A stretch of 64,000 nucleotides of DNA from Actinoalloteichus hoggarensis (lineage in GTDB: Bacteria; Actinomycetota; Actinomycetes; Mycobacteriales; Pseudonocardiaceae), in contig NZ_CP022521.1 in the NCBI RefSeq assembly GCF_002234535.1, positions 4,588,001 through 4,652,000 on the forward strand. The letters are read 5' to 3'. The notes below the pieces were generated by a model. The model was not told the origin of the DNA and searched no databases. It saw only the letters and a program-made list of their open reading frames with translations. Position 1 is the stretch's first letter; the number at the start of each line of letters is the position of its first letter. Position numbers and translations under genes: made by a program. This document shows, in pieces, positions 44,535 through 53,261 of this stretch.

Positions 44535-45437
44535 TCACGTCGCCTCCACGACGCCTCCCTCCTCGGCTTGCGCCCGTCGGACCTCGTCCGACCGATGCCG
44601 TGCGCGGCGGAGCAGCCCGTGGCGGGGGGCGAAGAGCCAGCTGAGCAGGAAGAACGCCGTCGCGACCAGGACGATGAGTCCGCCTGCCGCCAGGTTGAAC
44701 GCGAACGACAGATACAACCCGAGGAACGAAGCGGCCGCCCCGATCACCGGGGCGAGGACCATCATCACGCCGAGTCGATCCGTCAGCAGACGTGCACACG
44801 CGGCGGGGGTGATGAGCAGCGCCAGAACCAGGATGTTGCCGACTGCCTGCAACGAGATGACGATGGCGACGGTCACCATCGCGTACAGCGCCAAGTCCAG
44901 CCAGAACACCGGCAGGCCCGCCGCTCGGGCCGTCTCCCGGTCCAGGCTCACCGCGACCAGCCGGCCCGACATCGCGAGCGTGACGGCCAGCAGCACGCAG
45001 CCCACCACGAGCACGTTGGCCACATCGCCGTCACTGATGCCGAGGATCTGGCCGAACAGGAACGACTCCAAGGAGCCGCTGTAGCCTGCGGTGCTGGAGA
45101 GGATGACGATTCCCAGCCCGAACGCCGCCGCGAACAGCACGCCGATGACGGTGTCCTCCTTGAGTCTCCGGTTCTGGCTGAACACCGCTACCAGAACGGC
45201 CGTGAGCAGACCGGCGACGGCCCCGCCGAGAACCAGGTTGAACTGGAACACGAAGGCGATCGACACTCCGGGGAACACCGCGTGCGCGACCGTGTCACCG
45301 ATGAACGCCATGCCGCGTAACACGACATAGCAGCCGATCACACCGCAGACCACGCCGGACATCGCCGCGACCAGAAAGGCACGCCGCATGAAGACGTGAT
45401 TCCAGGGATCGGTCACGAATTCGAGGATTCCGATCAT
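44535..45437 (-). CDS. Anchored-repeat-type metal ABC transporter permease
   Basis: 300 residues with about eight or nine membrane helices of the ABC-3 (ZnuB/MntB) family: MRRAFLVAAMSGVVCGVIGCYVVLRGMAFIGDTVAHAVFPGVSIAF is the conserved N-terminal block, and LQAVGNILVLALLITPAACARLL the EAA-like coupling region. The ATG overlaps the ATPase stop by ATGA. It forms the inner-membrane channel for zinc (or manganese) import. The whole cluster matches the anchored-repeat ABC system of actinobacteria (TIGR03770-TIGR03773). Confidence 0.92.
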   Translation of the reverse strand: MIGILEFVTDPWNHVFMRRAFLVAAMSGVVCGVIGCYVVLRGMAFIGDTVAHAVFPGVSIAFVFQFNLVLGGAVAGLLTAVLVAVFSQNRRLKEDTVIGVLFAAAFGLGIVILSSTAGYSGSLESFLFGQILGISDGDVANVLVVGCVLLAVTLAMSGRLVAVSLDRETARAAGLPVFWLDLALYAMVTVAIVISLQAVGNILVLALLITPAACARLLTDRLGVMMVLAPVIGAAASFLGLYLSFAFNLAAGGLIVLVATAFFLLSWLFAPRHGLLRRARHRSDEVRRAQAEEGGVVEAT

Positions 45438-46201
45438 GAGTCGACTCCCAACGTGTGCAGAAGCTGCTCTGACGCGACGACGCCGAACGCCCGTAGCCAG
45501 ACCGAGGGCTCGCGAAGCTGTTCGGGTGGGCCTGCGATCACCACCGTCTTGTTCAACAGCACCAGTCGATCTGCCATCGCAGCGGCCGACGGCAGATCAT
45601 GAGTGGTCATGAGCACGGCTCGCCCCTCGCCTCGCAGCTCGCCGAACAGGCGGGTCAACAGTTCTTGAGTCGGCACGTCGAGCCCGGTGAACGGCTCGTC
45701 GAGCAGCAGCAGTCTCGGTCGAGACACCAACGCTCTCGCCACGAGGACCCGCTGTCGTTGGCCGCCCGAGAGCTCTCCGATCGGTCGGTCGCCGAGCGCC
45801 GTCAGGTCGACCCGACGCAGGGCCTCGGTGACCACCTCGTGAACGGCGGCTCGACGACGCGACCGCGGGGACCCCTGCGTCACACGATTCGTCAACGCCG
45901 ATCTGACGGCGTTTCGAACCGAGATCGGGAAGTCCCAGGCGAATTCGTGCCGCTGCGGCACGTAGCCGATGGTTCCGCGTGCCTTGGCAGGGGTCCGCCC
46001 CTCGATGGTGATCTGTCCGGCGACCGTCGGGACCAGGGTGAGGACCGCACGAAGCAGGGTCGTCTTGCCCGCGCCGTTAGGGCCGATGAGACCCACGATC
46101 TCGCCGTCGTCCACTCGCAGATCGACGTCGTGAAGAGCCTTGCGGCCGCCGAGTTCGACGCCGAGGCCGTTGACGACCAGTGGCGGTGACGTCTCACTCA
46201 T
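45434..46201 (-). CDS. Anchored-repeat-type metal ABC transporter ATPase
   Basis: 255 residues. Walker A GPNGAGKTT near 38, Q-loop YVPQRHEF, signature LSGGQRQRV near 145, Walker B RLLLLDEPFTGLD, H-loop MTTHDL. ABC ATPase of the ZnuC/MntB class, cytoplasmic, driving the adjacent permease. Overlaps both neighbours by ATGA. The frame runs upstream to 46330, but ATG 46201 is set by the coupling. Confidence 0.92.
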   Translation of the reverse strand: MSETSPPLVVNGLGVELGGRKALHDVDLRVDDGEIVGLIGPNGAGKTTLLRAVLTLVPTVAGQITIEGRTPAKARGTIGYVPQRHEFAWDFPISVRNAVRSALTNRVTQGSPRSRRRAAVHEVVTEALRRVDLTALGDRPIGELSGGQRQRVLVARALVSRPRLLLLDEPFTGLDVPTQELLTRLFGELRGEGRAVLMTTHDLPSAAAMADRLVLLNKTVVIAGPPEQLREPSVWLRAFGVVASEQLLHTLGVDS

Positions 46202-47151
46202 CGGGCGTCTCCGGAGGTCGAGCCGCCCGATTCGTCGGAGCCGCCGGCGGCCGCACCGCGAGTTCTCCGTACCGCCAGGACGCCGACGGCCAGGACCATG
46301 AGGAGTGCCGCCACGCCGATCACAGGCCACGGCACCGAACTCGCCCCCTGCTCGGCTGACTCCTCGGCGGCGGAGCCCGCAGGCGAGTCGACGGCGGCCG
46401 TCGGCTCCCGTGAGGCATCGGCGTCGAGGCCGACCGAGAAGGCGGCCTGCGGGTCCTCGTTCCCGACGTGCATCCGCAGTACGCCGCGGTCGGTGACCTC
46501 CTCGCCGTCGTCGGTGCGAGCGCTCATCGCGATGTCCAGCAGATACGTTCCGGACTCCGAGAAGGCCCAGTTGCCGTGTACGTGGGTGTCGACCTCGATG
46601 CCGGTCTCCTGCGGGTAGGGGTCTCGGCTGTCGAACACCACCGCCGGCTCACCGAAGCTGCCGTTGAGGAACAGCACCATCGCGCCGGGCCCCTCCACCC
46701 CCTCCAGGGTCCAGGTGACCTCCCGGTCGATGCTGGTGACCACCGAGGGGTCCTGAGTGTTCCACCCTGGCCAGAGGACGCCGTCCTGCTGCACCTGAGG
46801 CAGGACGTGCACCTCGGCACCGGGTTCGCCGAGAAAGGCGAAGTCGGGGGTGTCGGGAACCTCGATCACCGCCGAGTCGGCGACCTGCAACACCACATCG
46901 GACAGCGCTCGCCAGGTCGACGGCTCGACGGTGTCGTCACGGATCTGCACGGTCCACTCGCCGTCGACGAACCGAGGTCCCATGTCGATATGGCCGTCGG
47001 CGATCACCACCCGCTCCGAGGACGGTTCGGCGGACACCGTCTCGGGTTCCGCGGCCGCGGCGACAGACGGGGCGAGCACGAGGCTGAACGCGGCGATCGG
47101 CATGAGAACGAGAGCCGGTCGCACGGGCACGCCCGTCGAGTATTCGGTCAT
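46198..47151 (-). CDS. Membrane-anchored zinc-system repeat protein
   Basis: 317 residues. Signal peptide (VRPALVLMPIAAFSLVLAPSVAAAA), then one anchored-repeat domain: VVIADGHIDMGPRFVDGEWTVQIRDDT, FAFLGEPGAEVHVLPQVQQDGVLWPGWNTQ, and HVHGNWAFSESGTYLLDIAM. A low-complexity linker leads to a C-terminal membrane helix (WPVIGVAALLMVLAVGVLAV) with a basic tail, but no LAxTG, so it stays in the membrane. Its His residues probably help to pass zinc to the transporter. Coupled by ATGA to the binding protein gene and to the ATPase gene. Confidence 0.85.
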   Translation of the reverse strand: MTEYSTGVPVRPALVLMPIAAFSLVLAPSVAAAAEPETVSAEPSSERVVIADGHIDMGPRFVDGEWTVQIRDDTVEPSTWRALSDVVLQVADSAVIEVPDTPDFAFLGEPGAEVHVLPQVQQDGVLWPGWNTQDPSVVTSIDREVTWTLEGVEGPGAMVLFLNGSFGEPAVVFDSRDPYPQETGIEVDTHVHGNWAFSESGTYLLDIAMSARTDDGEEVTDRGVLRMHVGNEDPQAAFSVGLDADASREPTAAVDSPAGSAAEESAEQGASSVPWPVIGVAALLMVLAVGVLAVRRTRGAAAGGSDESGGSTSGDAR

Positions 47152-48695
47152 CGGCCGTCTCCCAGACAGCGCACCAGCTCGTCGGCGTTGTGCCGCATCA
47201 TCGACACGTAGTCGGTCGTGTTCTCGTCGAAGGCGTCGCCGTAGATCGTGCACACCTCGACGCCCTGGTCATGGGCCACCTGTGTCAGCACGTCGGCACG
47301 CTGGACCAGGTTGGGCTCCATGAACACGGCGGGAACCTCCAGGTTCCGGATGGTCTCGGTGAGTCGTGACACCTGCTCCACGCTGGGCTCCTGCGCCGGG
47401 TTGGGCACCACGAACCCGGCCACGGTCATGTCGTAGGCCTCGGCCAGGTAGCCGAACGCGTCGTGGGTGGTGATGAGCTGCCTGCGCTCGGGAGGGATGG
47501 TCGCGAGTCGGTCGCCGACGTAGGCGTGCAGCTCGTCGAGTTCGGCGAGGTAGGCACCGGCCGCCGTCTCGTACCGCTGGGCGCCTTCGGGATCGGCCTC
47601 GATCAGGGTGTCGAGCATGAGCTGCACATAGGCCTTGGCATTACGCACGTCCTGCCACAGATGCGGATCGATCTCGCCGTGGACGTGCTTGCCGAGCACC
47701 GCCTGCGGAAGCTGGAAGACCTGCTTCCCTGCCTCACCGAGGAAGGTGAACCGCGCATCATCCGGAATCTCCTCCAACGCACGGTTGGGCACGTCGATCA
47801 CCACATCGACAGCGGGGACGACCTCCTGATCCGTACCGACCTCGGCGTCCACGAAGGCGTACAGCTCGCCGGTGTCCAGGTCGACGGTCACATCGGTGTG
47901 TCCGGCGTCGAGGATCCGCTGTCCGTCTCGCGCGATCGTGTGGGGGTCGACGCCGACGGCGAAGCGGAACGTGCCCTCACCCAGTGGTCGGGGGTCGCCG
48001 TCCCCGTTGTCCAGATCCGCTGCCAGAGTCAGCTCGTACTCACCGGGCTCGGTGAACGCCCAGTTCACGTGAGTGTGCGCGGCCGGAGGAAGCGTTGTGC
48101 GGTCGGCGTCGTCGAAACCGTCGGCCGAGCCGAAGTAGACGTCCGGCGACCCGAGAGCCTGCGTCAGGTAGACGAAGAGATCGCCCGGTCCGGTCATGTC
48201 GACGGCGGTCATCCCGATCTCGGAGGTGCGGGTGGCTCCGTGCTCCTCGCCGGTCCCGCGGACCCGAAGGCCGAGCCAGAGCACATCGAGGGCGATGTTC
48301 TCGACCAGCGGTATGACATGCGCTCCGTAGGTCTCCGACACCTCCGCCAGCGAGACGTTCAGTGCACCCGAAGGCAGGTTCACGTCCACCGTCTTGATCA
48401 GAGCCTGCTCCTCGAGGAGCAGATGATTGGTGAAGGCGACGTCGGCTTCGGCCACTCGTGCGGCGTCGGCCGGGCTGGGCTCGTAGGAGTGCGGATCACC
48501 GCCTGCGGGCACGAGCGAGCTGACCTCGACTCGGTCACCCCCGATGCTCGCGACCAGGTCGGCGAGTATCTCCGTGGTGGTGATCACGGTGATCTCCCCG
48601 GTGCCTCTCGTCTCGCCGGCAGCACAGGCCGTGGTCAGGACCGACAGCGTCGCCAGTCCTGCCACGATCCGGCACGCCCTTGAGCGGATTCTCAT
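47148..48695 (-). CDS. Zinc/manganese-binding lipoprotein with inserted anchored-repeat domain
   Basis: 515 residues. Lipoprotein signal with lipobox LTTAC, Cys24. The cluster A-I (ZnuA-type) fold is split: the first lobe has GGDPHSYEPSP (His69), then an anchored-repeat domain of about 200 residues (about 125-335; THVNWAFTEPGEYELTL), then the ZnuA fold resumes with HVHGEIDPHLWQDVRNA, ITTHDAFGYLAEAY and IYGDAFDENTTDY. These give the usual metal ligands His, His, His and Asp. The family (TIGR03772) is about this length, so the insertion is normal for it. It captures zinc outside the membrane for the ABC permease. Confidence 0.9.
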   Translation of the reverse strand: MRIRSRACRIVAGLATLSVLTTACAAGETRGTGEITVITTTEILADLVASIGGDRVEVSSLVPAGGDPHSYEPSPADAARVAEADVAFTNHLLLEEQALIKTVDVNLPSGALNVSLAEVSETYGAHVIPLVENIALDVLWLGLRVRGTGEEHGATRTSEIGMTAVDMTGPGDLFVYLTQALGSPDVYFGSADGFDDADRTTLPPAAHTHVNWAFTEPGEYELTLAADLDNGDGDPRPLGEGTFRFAVGVDPHTIARDGQRILDAGHTDVTVDLDTGELYAFVDAEVGTDQEVVPAVDVVIDVPNRALEEIPDDARFTFLGEAGKQVFQLPQAVLGKHVHGEIDPHLWQDVRNAKAYVQLMLDTLIEADPEGAQRYETAAGAYLAELDELHAYVGDRLATIPPERRQLITTHDAFGYLAEAYDMTVAGFVVPNPAQEPSVEQVSRLTETIRNLEVPAVFMEPNLVQRADVLTQVAHDQGVEVCTIYGDAFDENTTDYVSMMRHNADELVRCLGDGR

Positions 48696-48771
48696 CACGT
48701 CTTCCTTCCCCTGGGAAAGCCGCTGGTGGTCGGTGTCGCTCTCACCACGAACAGGGACGAGCACGACCTCG

Positions 48772-50529
48772 TCACCGGGGTTCGTCCGTCGTGGCCGTCG
48801 CGGGTGTGCGGTGTCGCCCCCTGCCGAACCACCACAGGACGCCACCCAGCAGCAGGAGCACGGAGCCGAGCAGGGTCAGCGGCAGCGCTGTCCGCATGCC
48901 CGTCCAGGCGAGCGGCCCCTGGTCGCCGTCCGGACGCGGACCGCCACCTGGAGCGTGGTGCGGGTCGGTCGGGCTCGGCGGGTCGGTCGGACCGGTGGGA
49001 CTCGGCGGGTCGGTCGGGCCGGTCGGACTCGGCGGGCCGGTCGGACCGGTCGGGCTCGGCGGACTGGTCGGGCTCGGCGGACTGGTCGAGCTCGGCGGGT
49101 CGGTCGGGTCCGGCTCGCAGGTCGCCGTAGTGGTGTCGACGGCACCGACGGCGACCGGCAGAACCTCCTTCGCTTCGACCTCGGAACCTGCGGGCAGCGT
49201 GGCGCTCATCCGATATCCCAGGCAGTAGACGCCCTCCGCCGAGAACGCCCAGTTCGCGTGCGCGTGCGTCCCCAATGGGATGTCGAAGGCGTCGGGAAGC
49301 CCGTCCCGGGTGCTGAACGCCGGCTCGGACGGGCCGAACGAGCCGTCCTGGTACAACACGAATTCGCCGGGTCCGTCCACGGAGTCCAAGGTCCAGCGCA
49401 CCGGCCCCGCAAGGGCGTCGCCTGCGATCTCCTCGGTGTTCCAGCCCGGCCAGAGCAGTTCCGGGTCCTGAGTCTGTGGAAGCAGCCACACCGGGCTGCC
49501 CGGTTCGCCGAGGAACTCGTATGCCGGATCAGCGGGCACCTCGCGAGCGCCCTCAGGCTTCAGGTGGAAGAGCACCTCCGACACCGAGCGCCACACCGGG
49601 TCCCCGCTCCGCGTCCCATCCTTGATCTCTGAGACGAGGCTTCCGTCTCGCAGTCGTGCCGCGACGTCGACATGGCCCGTGTCCAACACGAGCCGCTCCG
49701 GCGCGGGCGTGGTGGTGTCGGGAGTCGACGGGGTGGTCGAGTCGGGCGGTGGAGTGGTGGTGTCGGCCGGCGGGGTGGTGGTGGCCGGCGGGGTGGTGGT
49801 GGGAGGTTCCGTGTCCTGCTTCCCGCAAGGAGTCACAGAGTCGGCGTCGACGGCGCCGACGGCGATCGTCAGTCGCCGCCGATCCGTCAGCATTCCGCCC
49901 CCGACGGCCGTCGCGCTGAACTCGAGGTCCAGGCAGTAGACGCCTTCGGCGGAGAACACCCAGTTCGCGTGCGTGTGCGTGCGCTCGGCCATCTCGAAGG
50001 CATCCGGCAGGCCGTCGCGAGTGTTGACGACCGGAGGGTCGGGCGCGAACGGCCCCTCGGTGAACAGCACGAACTCGCCAGGCCCGTCGACGTCATGCGT
50101 CGTCCAGGTGACGCGACCGTCGATGTCGTCTCGGCTGATCTCCTCGGTGTTCCAGCCAGGCCACAGCACTCCCGGCTGTTGCGTCATCGGCAGGAGCCAC
50201 ATCTGGTCGCCGGGCTCACCGAGGAAGTCGTATGCGGGCAGCGACGGAACCGTGGCCTCGCTCGCGGGTACGGCGTGCAGGACGACGTCCTCGAGGTCAC
50301 GCCAGGTCGTCTGCCCGGCGACGGTCCCGTCCTTGATCCGCGCCAGCAGCTCACCGTCCTCGATGACGGCGGCCAGATCGATGTGCCCGTCATCGAGGAC
50401 GACCGGCGTCTCCGGACCGCTGGCGGGATCGGAGCTGGACGCCGCGACCGGTACCACGCTCGCGAGCATGGCCGTGAGCATCACGGCGACCGCGAGCCCG
50501 ACACCACGATACGATCTTCGTACTGTCAT
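48772..50529 (-). CDS. Sortase-anchored surface protein with two anchored-repeat domains
   Basis: 585 residues. Signal peptide (SYRGVGLAVAVMLTAMLASVVPVAAS), two copies of the anchored-repeat domain (about 40-235 and 280-470), each with GHIDLAA/GHVDVAA, WLLPxTQ, LWPGWNTEEI and HTHANWVFSAEGVY/HAHANWAFSAEGVY. A Thr/Pro spacer (PPTTTPPATTTPP) separates them and a long Pro/Ser/Thr wall-spanning segment follows. The C-terminus has LAWTG, a membrane helix and a basic tail: a class E sortase signal. It is probably a wall-bound zinc collector. Its start is 76 bp upstream of the binding-protein gene's neighbour spacing, consistent with one transcript. Confidence 0.88.
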   Translation of the reverse strand: MTVRRSYRGVGLAVAVMLTAMLASVVPVAASSSDPASGPETPVVLDDGHIDLAAVIEDGELLARIKDGTVAGQTTWRDLEDVVLHAVPASEATVPSLPAYDFLGEPGDQMWLLPMTQQPGVLWPGWNTEEISRDDIDGRVTWTTHDVDGPGEFVLFTEGPFAPDPPVVNTRDGLPDAFEMAERTHTHANWVFSAEGVYCLDLEFSATAVGGGMLTDRRRLTIAVGAVDADSVTPCGKQDTEPPTTTPPATTTPPADTTTPPPDSTTPSTPDTTTPAPERLVLDTGHVDVAARLRDGSLVSEIKDGTRSGDPVWRSVSEVLFHLKPEGAREVPADPAYEFLGEPGSPVWLLPQTQDPELLWPGWNTEEIAGDALAGPVRWTLDSVDGPGEFVLYQDGSFGPSEPAFSTRDGLPDAFDIPLGTHAHANWAFSAEGVYCLGYRMSATLPAGSEVEAKEVLPVAVGAVDTTTATCEPDPTDPPSSTSPPSPTSPPSPTGPTGPPSPTGPTDPPSPTGPTDPPSPTDPHHAPGGGPRPDGDQGPLAWTGMRTALPLTLLGSVLLLLGGVLWWFGRGRHRTPATATTDEPR

Positions 50530-50716
50530 CTGGTGCTTCTCTCTCAGGCGAGGGTGTCAGCTGCATCAGGCCGGCGGACCGGCGAGCACCGAGGTGGTCG
50601 AGCGCTCAAGGGCCTGGATCTCTCGCGGAGCCGCGGAGCGCTCAGGCACGAATGTCGTCGCATGAGCCAGGGCGGTCGTGGTTCGGCAGGAACGACGGGC
50701 TCCTCCGACACTTCGG

Positions 50717-52495
50717 TCAGGAGTCCTCGAATCCGGACGATCGCCTCCGGCCGACCAGGCCGTAGAGCAGCGCACCGATCACCAGAAGAGCGACTCCGCT
50801 CACGACCAGGGGGAACGGAGTCGCCCCCGTCGAAGCGAGCGGCTTCCGGCCGCCGTGATCCTCGCCGCCGCCCGGGCTGCCGCCTGCGTCGGGGGAAGGT
50901 GGTGGGTTCGTCAGGTCCGTGGCCGGCGGCTCGTTCCCGCTGGACGGTGGGGTGACGTTCCCCGGCTCGACGTCACCGACCGCGACCGCGAGGACGCCTC
51001 GGTCGGAGACCTGCTCCCCGGACGGCAGCCGCCCGGCGTACTCCAGGGTCAGCTCGTAGACGCCTTCCTCGGAGAACGCCCAGTTGCCATGGGCGTGGGT
51101 CCCCAGCGGCACCGTGAACGAGTCGGGTGTTCCGTCGCCACTGTCGAACAGCACATCGGGGGTGCCGAAGGATCCGTTGACGAAGAGCGCGAACCGGCCC
51201 GGGCCCTTCGCGTCGATCAGGCTGAAGTCGAGCGGCCCGGCCAGCGCGCCGTCGGCGATCTCCTCCGTGTTCCAGCCCGGCCAGAGTATGCCGGACTGTT
51301 GAGCCTGCGGCAGCACCCAGGCGGGATCACCCGGTGCCCCCAGGAAGCCGAAGTCCGCGCTGTCGGGAACCACGATCTGAGCTTCCGGGCGGACATGGAG
51401 GACGACGTCGGTGAACGATCGCCACTCGGTGACCCCGGTGACCGTTCCGTCCTTGACGGAGATGTCCAAGGCGTCGTCGATCAGTCGGGCGGCGATGTCG
51501 ACGTGTCCGTCGGCGAGAACCGAGGAGGAGAGAGTCGTCATCGAGGGCTCGACGTCCTCGTCGTCGCTCGGCTCATGGGACGCCGTGGGAGCAGGCAGCC
51601 GAGATCTCTGTCCGTCGACATCGGCCGGCTCGGCCACCTCGCGGGAAGGCGGCGGAGTGAGGGACGTGTCGGGTTCCGCGCCGGGAGCCGAATCGAGCGA
51701 GTCGATGTCGATTCTGTACGAGGTCTCGTCGACGGCCCTGGCACCGGAGGACAACGTCACCTCGACCTCGAAGTCCAGCCGGTAGCGGCCGGGGGCGGTG
51801 AAGCCCCAGTTCACACCGCCTCGCGAGCCCGGAGTCAGGACGTCCCCGGCGGGCAGGTCCGGCAGGGTGCCGAATAACGGCCGCTGGTCGCCTTCGTCGC
51901 TCTCCGCGAAGGCGATGAACTCACCAGGCCCGTCCGCCTCGGTCAACCGCCAGTGAACCCCGCCGTCGACATCGACGACGTCCACCCCGGTGGTGTCCCA
52001 GCCCAGACGCGGGGCATGCGGAACGAGATCCGCGATCTCCCGCACCGCGGGATCGCTCCCTCCTTCCCTGCTCGGCGTAGTGGGCGCGGGGGCGGACCGT
52101 TCAGGGGCCTCGGCGGGCGACGAGGACGTCGTCGCGGAGACGGAAGGCATGGCGGCGGACTCGGGCGTCGCGGCGGGCATCAGCCAGACATCGGAGCCGA
52201 CCTCGCCGAGGAAGGCCAGATCGGACGGAATCCGAGCATGAGCCCGGTCGGCCTCCAGCGTGATCGGCTCGGGCATCGAGGTCGCCACCGCGCCGTCGAT
52301 GCGCATTCCCACCGCGAGTTCACCTGCGACCAGGTCCACCACGGCGACATCGAGAGCCCGGACTGGCGAGGAGACGGGGCGCGTGTCCTGAGCCTGCGCG
52401 GTCTCCCCGTGCGGCATCAGCGCGACGATGAGTGCCGTCACCGCTGCCCCGCTGATCCCCGCCCGCACCCGCCATCGCTGAGCCGAAACGCTCAC
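50717..52495 (-). CDS. Sortase-anchored surface protein, two anchored-repeat domains (one degenerate)
   Basis: 592 residues from GTG 52495, chosen because GGAAGG lies 9 nt upstream and a clear signal peptide follows (RAGISGAAVTALIVALMPHGETAQAQ). The first repeat domain (about 40-265) is degenerate: a Ser/Ala-rich insert breaks it and it keeps only VNWGFTAPGRYRLDFEVE. The second (about 325-520) is standard: GHVDIAARLIDD, WVLPQAQQSGILWPGWNTEEI, HAHGNWAFSEEGVYELTL. The C-terminus has LASTG, membrane helix and RRR, a class E sortase signal. It is the first gene of the zinc cluster, 158 bp downstream of the Zur box. Confidence 0.86.
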   Translation of the reverse strand: MSVSAQRWRVRAGISGAAVTALIVALMPHGETAQAQDTRPVSSPVRALDVAVVDLVAGELAVGMRIDGAVATSMPEPITLEADRAHARIPSDLAFLGEVGSDVWLMPAATPESAAMPSVSATTSSSPAEAPERSAPAPTTPSREGGSDPAVREIADLVPHAPRLGWDTTGVDVVDVDGGVHWRLTEADGPGEFIAFAESDEGDQRPLFGTLPDLPAGDVLTPGSRGGVNWGFTAPGRYRLDFEVEVTLSSGARAVDETSYRIDIDSLDSAPGAEPDTSLTPPPSREVAEPADVDGQRSRLPAPTASHEPSDDEDVEPSMTTLSSSVLADGHVDIAARLIDDALDISVKDGTVTGVTEWRSFTDVVLHVRPEAQIVVPDSADFGFLGAPGDPAWVLPQAQQSGILWPGWNTEEIADGALAGPLDFSLIDAKGPGRFALFVNGSFGTPDVLFDSGDGTPDSFTVPLGTHAHGNWAFSEEGVYELTLEYAGRLPSGEQVSDRGVLAVAVGDVEPGNVTPPSSGNEPPATDLTNPPPSPDAGGSPGGGEDHGGRKPLASTGATPFPLVVSGVALLVIGALLYGLVGRRRSSGFEDS

Positions 52496-52652
52496 CGCTC
52501 CACGCCTTCCTGTCGACCACATCCGGCACCACATCCGGCACCACAGCGGTGCGCTGCGCCGGTCTGCTGTGGACGGACGATCTCTCGACGGCTCATGACG
52601 GAGGTCCGCCCACCCAGGCCTCGCGCGTCACACCGCAGCGAAGGTAGCAATA

Positions 52653-52669
52653 GTGAAAACGATTGTCAC
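52653..52669. promoter_or_regulatory. Zur box
   Basis: GTGAAAACGATTGTCAC is an almost perfect palindrome and closely matches the actinobacterial Zur consensus (TGAAAATGATTTTCA class). It lies about 160 bp upstream of the first gene of the zinc-uptake cluster in an AT-rich window. Established knowledge: Zur represses zinc-uptake genes when zinc is plentiful, including anchored-repeat systems in corynebacteria. Confidence 0.85.
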
Positions 52670-52916
52670 TTCAATTAGTGCGTTCGGGCTAGAGCGTCAG
52701 GAGGCGCGACCGAGACGGCAGGGAGATCACGGGTGGACCAGATCCAGGCGCCTGCGGCGCGGTCTCTCGTCCGCGTGGGTCCGCCGGGCGGGGTGGAGCC
52801 GCTCGGGGCGAACCGACGGCAGGCACGGTGGACCGACACGGAGGAGGTGAGGGCGTGGCCTCGTTCGACGGTCATCGTGATGCCGTGCTCCATGTCGCTC
52901 GGCACGCGGGGAAGGG

Positions 52917-53132
52917 ATGGCCTGCCACGACCTCCGGCGCTCGGACGCGACGGGCCTCGTAGGCGACGGCGTGCCGATCGACATGGTCCGGCGGGCGGAT
53001 CCGGGGCATGAGCGGTCGTCGACGACGCGCGACGCCTACACCCGGGGAGCGGACCACAGCCCTCGACTTCTCGACCCGCTCGGTGATCCCGACGACGAGG
53101 GAACAGCGGGCCTGCTCGCGCCGCTCCGCTGA
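52917..53132 (+). pseudogene. Tyrosine recombinase/integrase, C-terminal remnant
   Basis: The frame 52917-53132 contains HDLRRSDATGLVGDGVPIDMVRR...GHERSSTTRDAYTRG, which matches the C-terminal catalytic block of tyrosine integrases: HxLR, then GHxxxxTT and the active Tyr in AYT. It differs from living copies by one extra residue before GHER (ADPGH for ALGH) and by Arg/Asp replacing usual residues. Nothing upstream encodes the N-terminal or core-binding domains and the frame closes at 52878, so this is a fossil. It lies 88 bp from the tRNA-Val fragment, as an integrase gene would lie next to its attachment site. Confidence 0.6.
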
Positions 53133-53163
53133 CTTCTCGCCGACTGACAGGCATCCGATACGA

Positions 53164-53215
53164 CGAAAGGCCCCGGTGCACGGCTCGCTTCCGAGCCTGT
53201 GACCTGGGCCTTTCG
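53164..53215. terminator. Hairpin terminator downstream of the tRNA fragment
   Basis: Inverted repeat CGAAAGGCCC / GGGCCTTTCG with an inner stem GGCTCG / CGAGCC. It sits 5 bp beyond the 3' end of the tRNA-Val fragment, as the native terminator of a tRNA gene on the minus strand would. In that direction the stem ends in TTTCG. Confidence 0.72.
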
Positions 53216-53219
53216 ACTG

Positions 53220-53261
53220 TGGGCGATACTGGGATCGAACCAGTGACCTCTTCGGTGTGAA
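53220..53261 (-). other. 3' fragment of tRNA-Val(CAC), likely attachment site
   Basis: On the minus strand the 42 nt read TTCACACCGAAGAGGTCACT, then the T-arm GGTTCGATCCC and the acceptor strand to CCCA. This is the 3' half of a tRNA-Val with anticodon CAC, identical to what an intact gene would have from the anticodon loop on. Upstream of the loop the match stops abruptly: the 5' half is absent. Such a loop-to-3'-end duplicate is the classic footprint of site-specific integration into a tRNA gene. The intact tRNA is not in the window. Confidence 0.8.
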
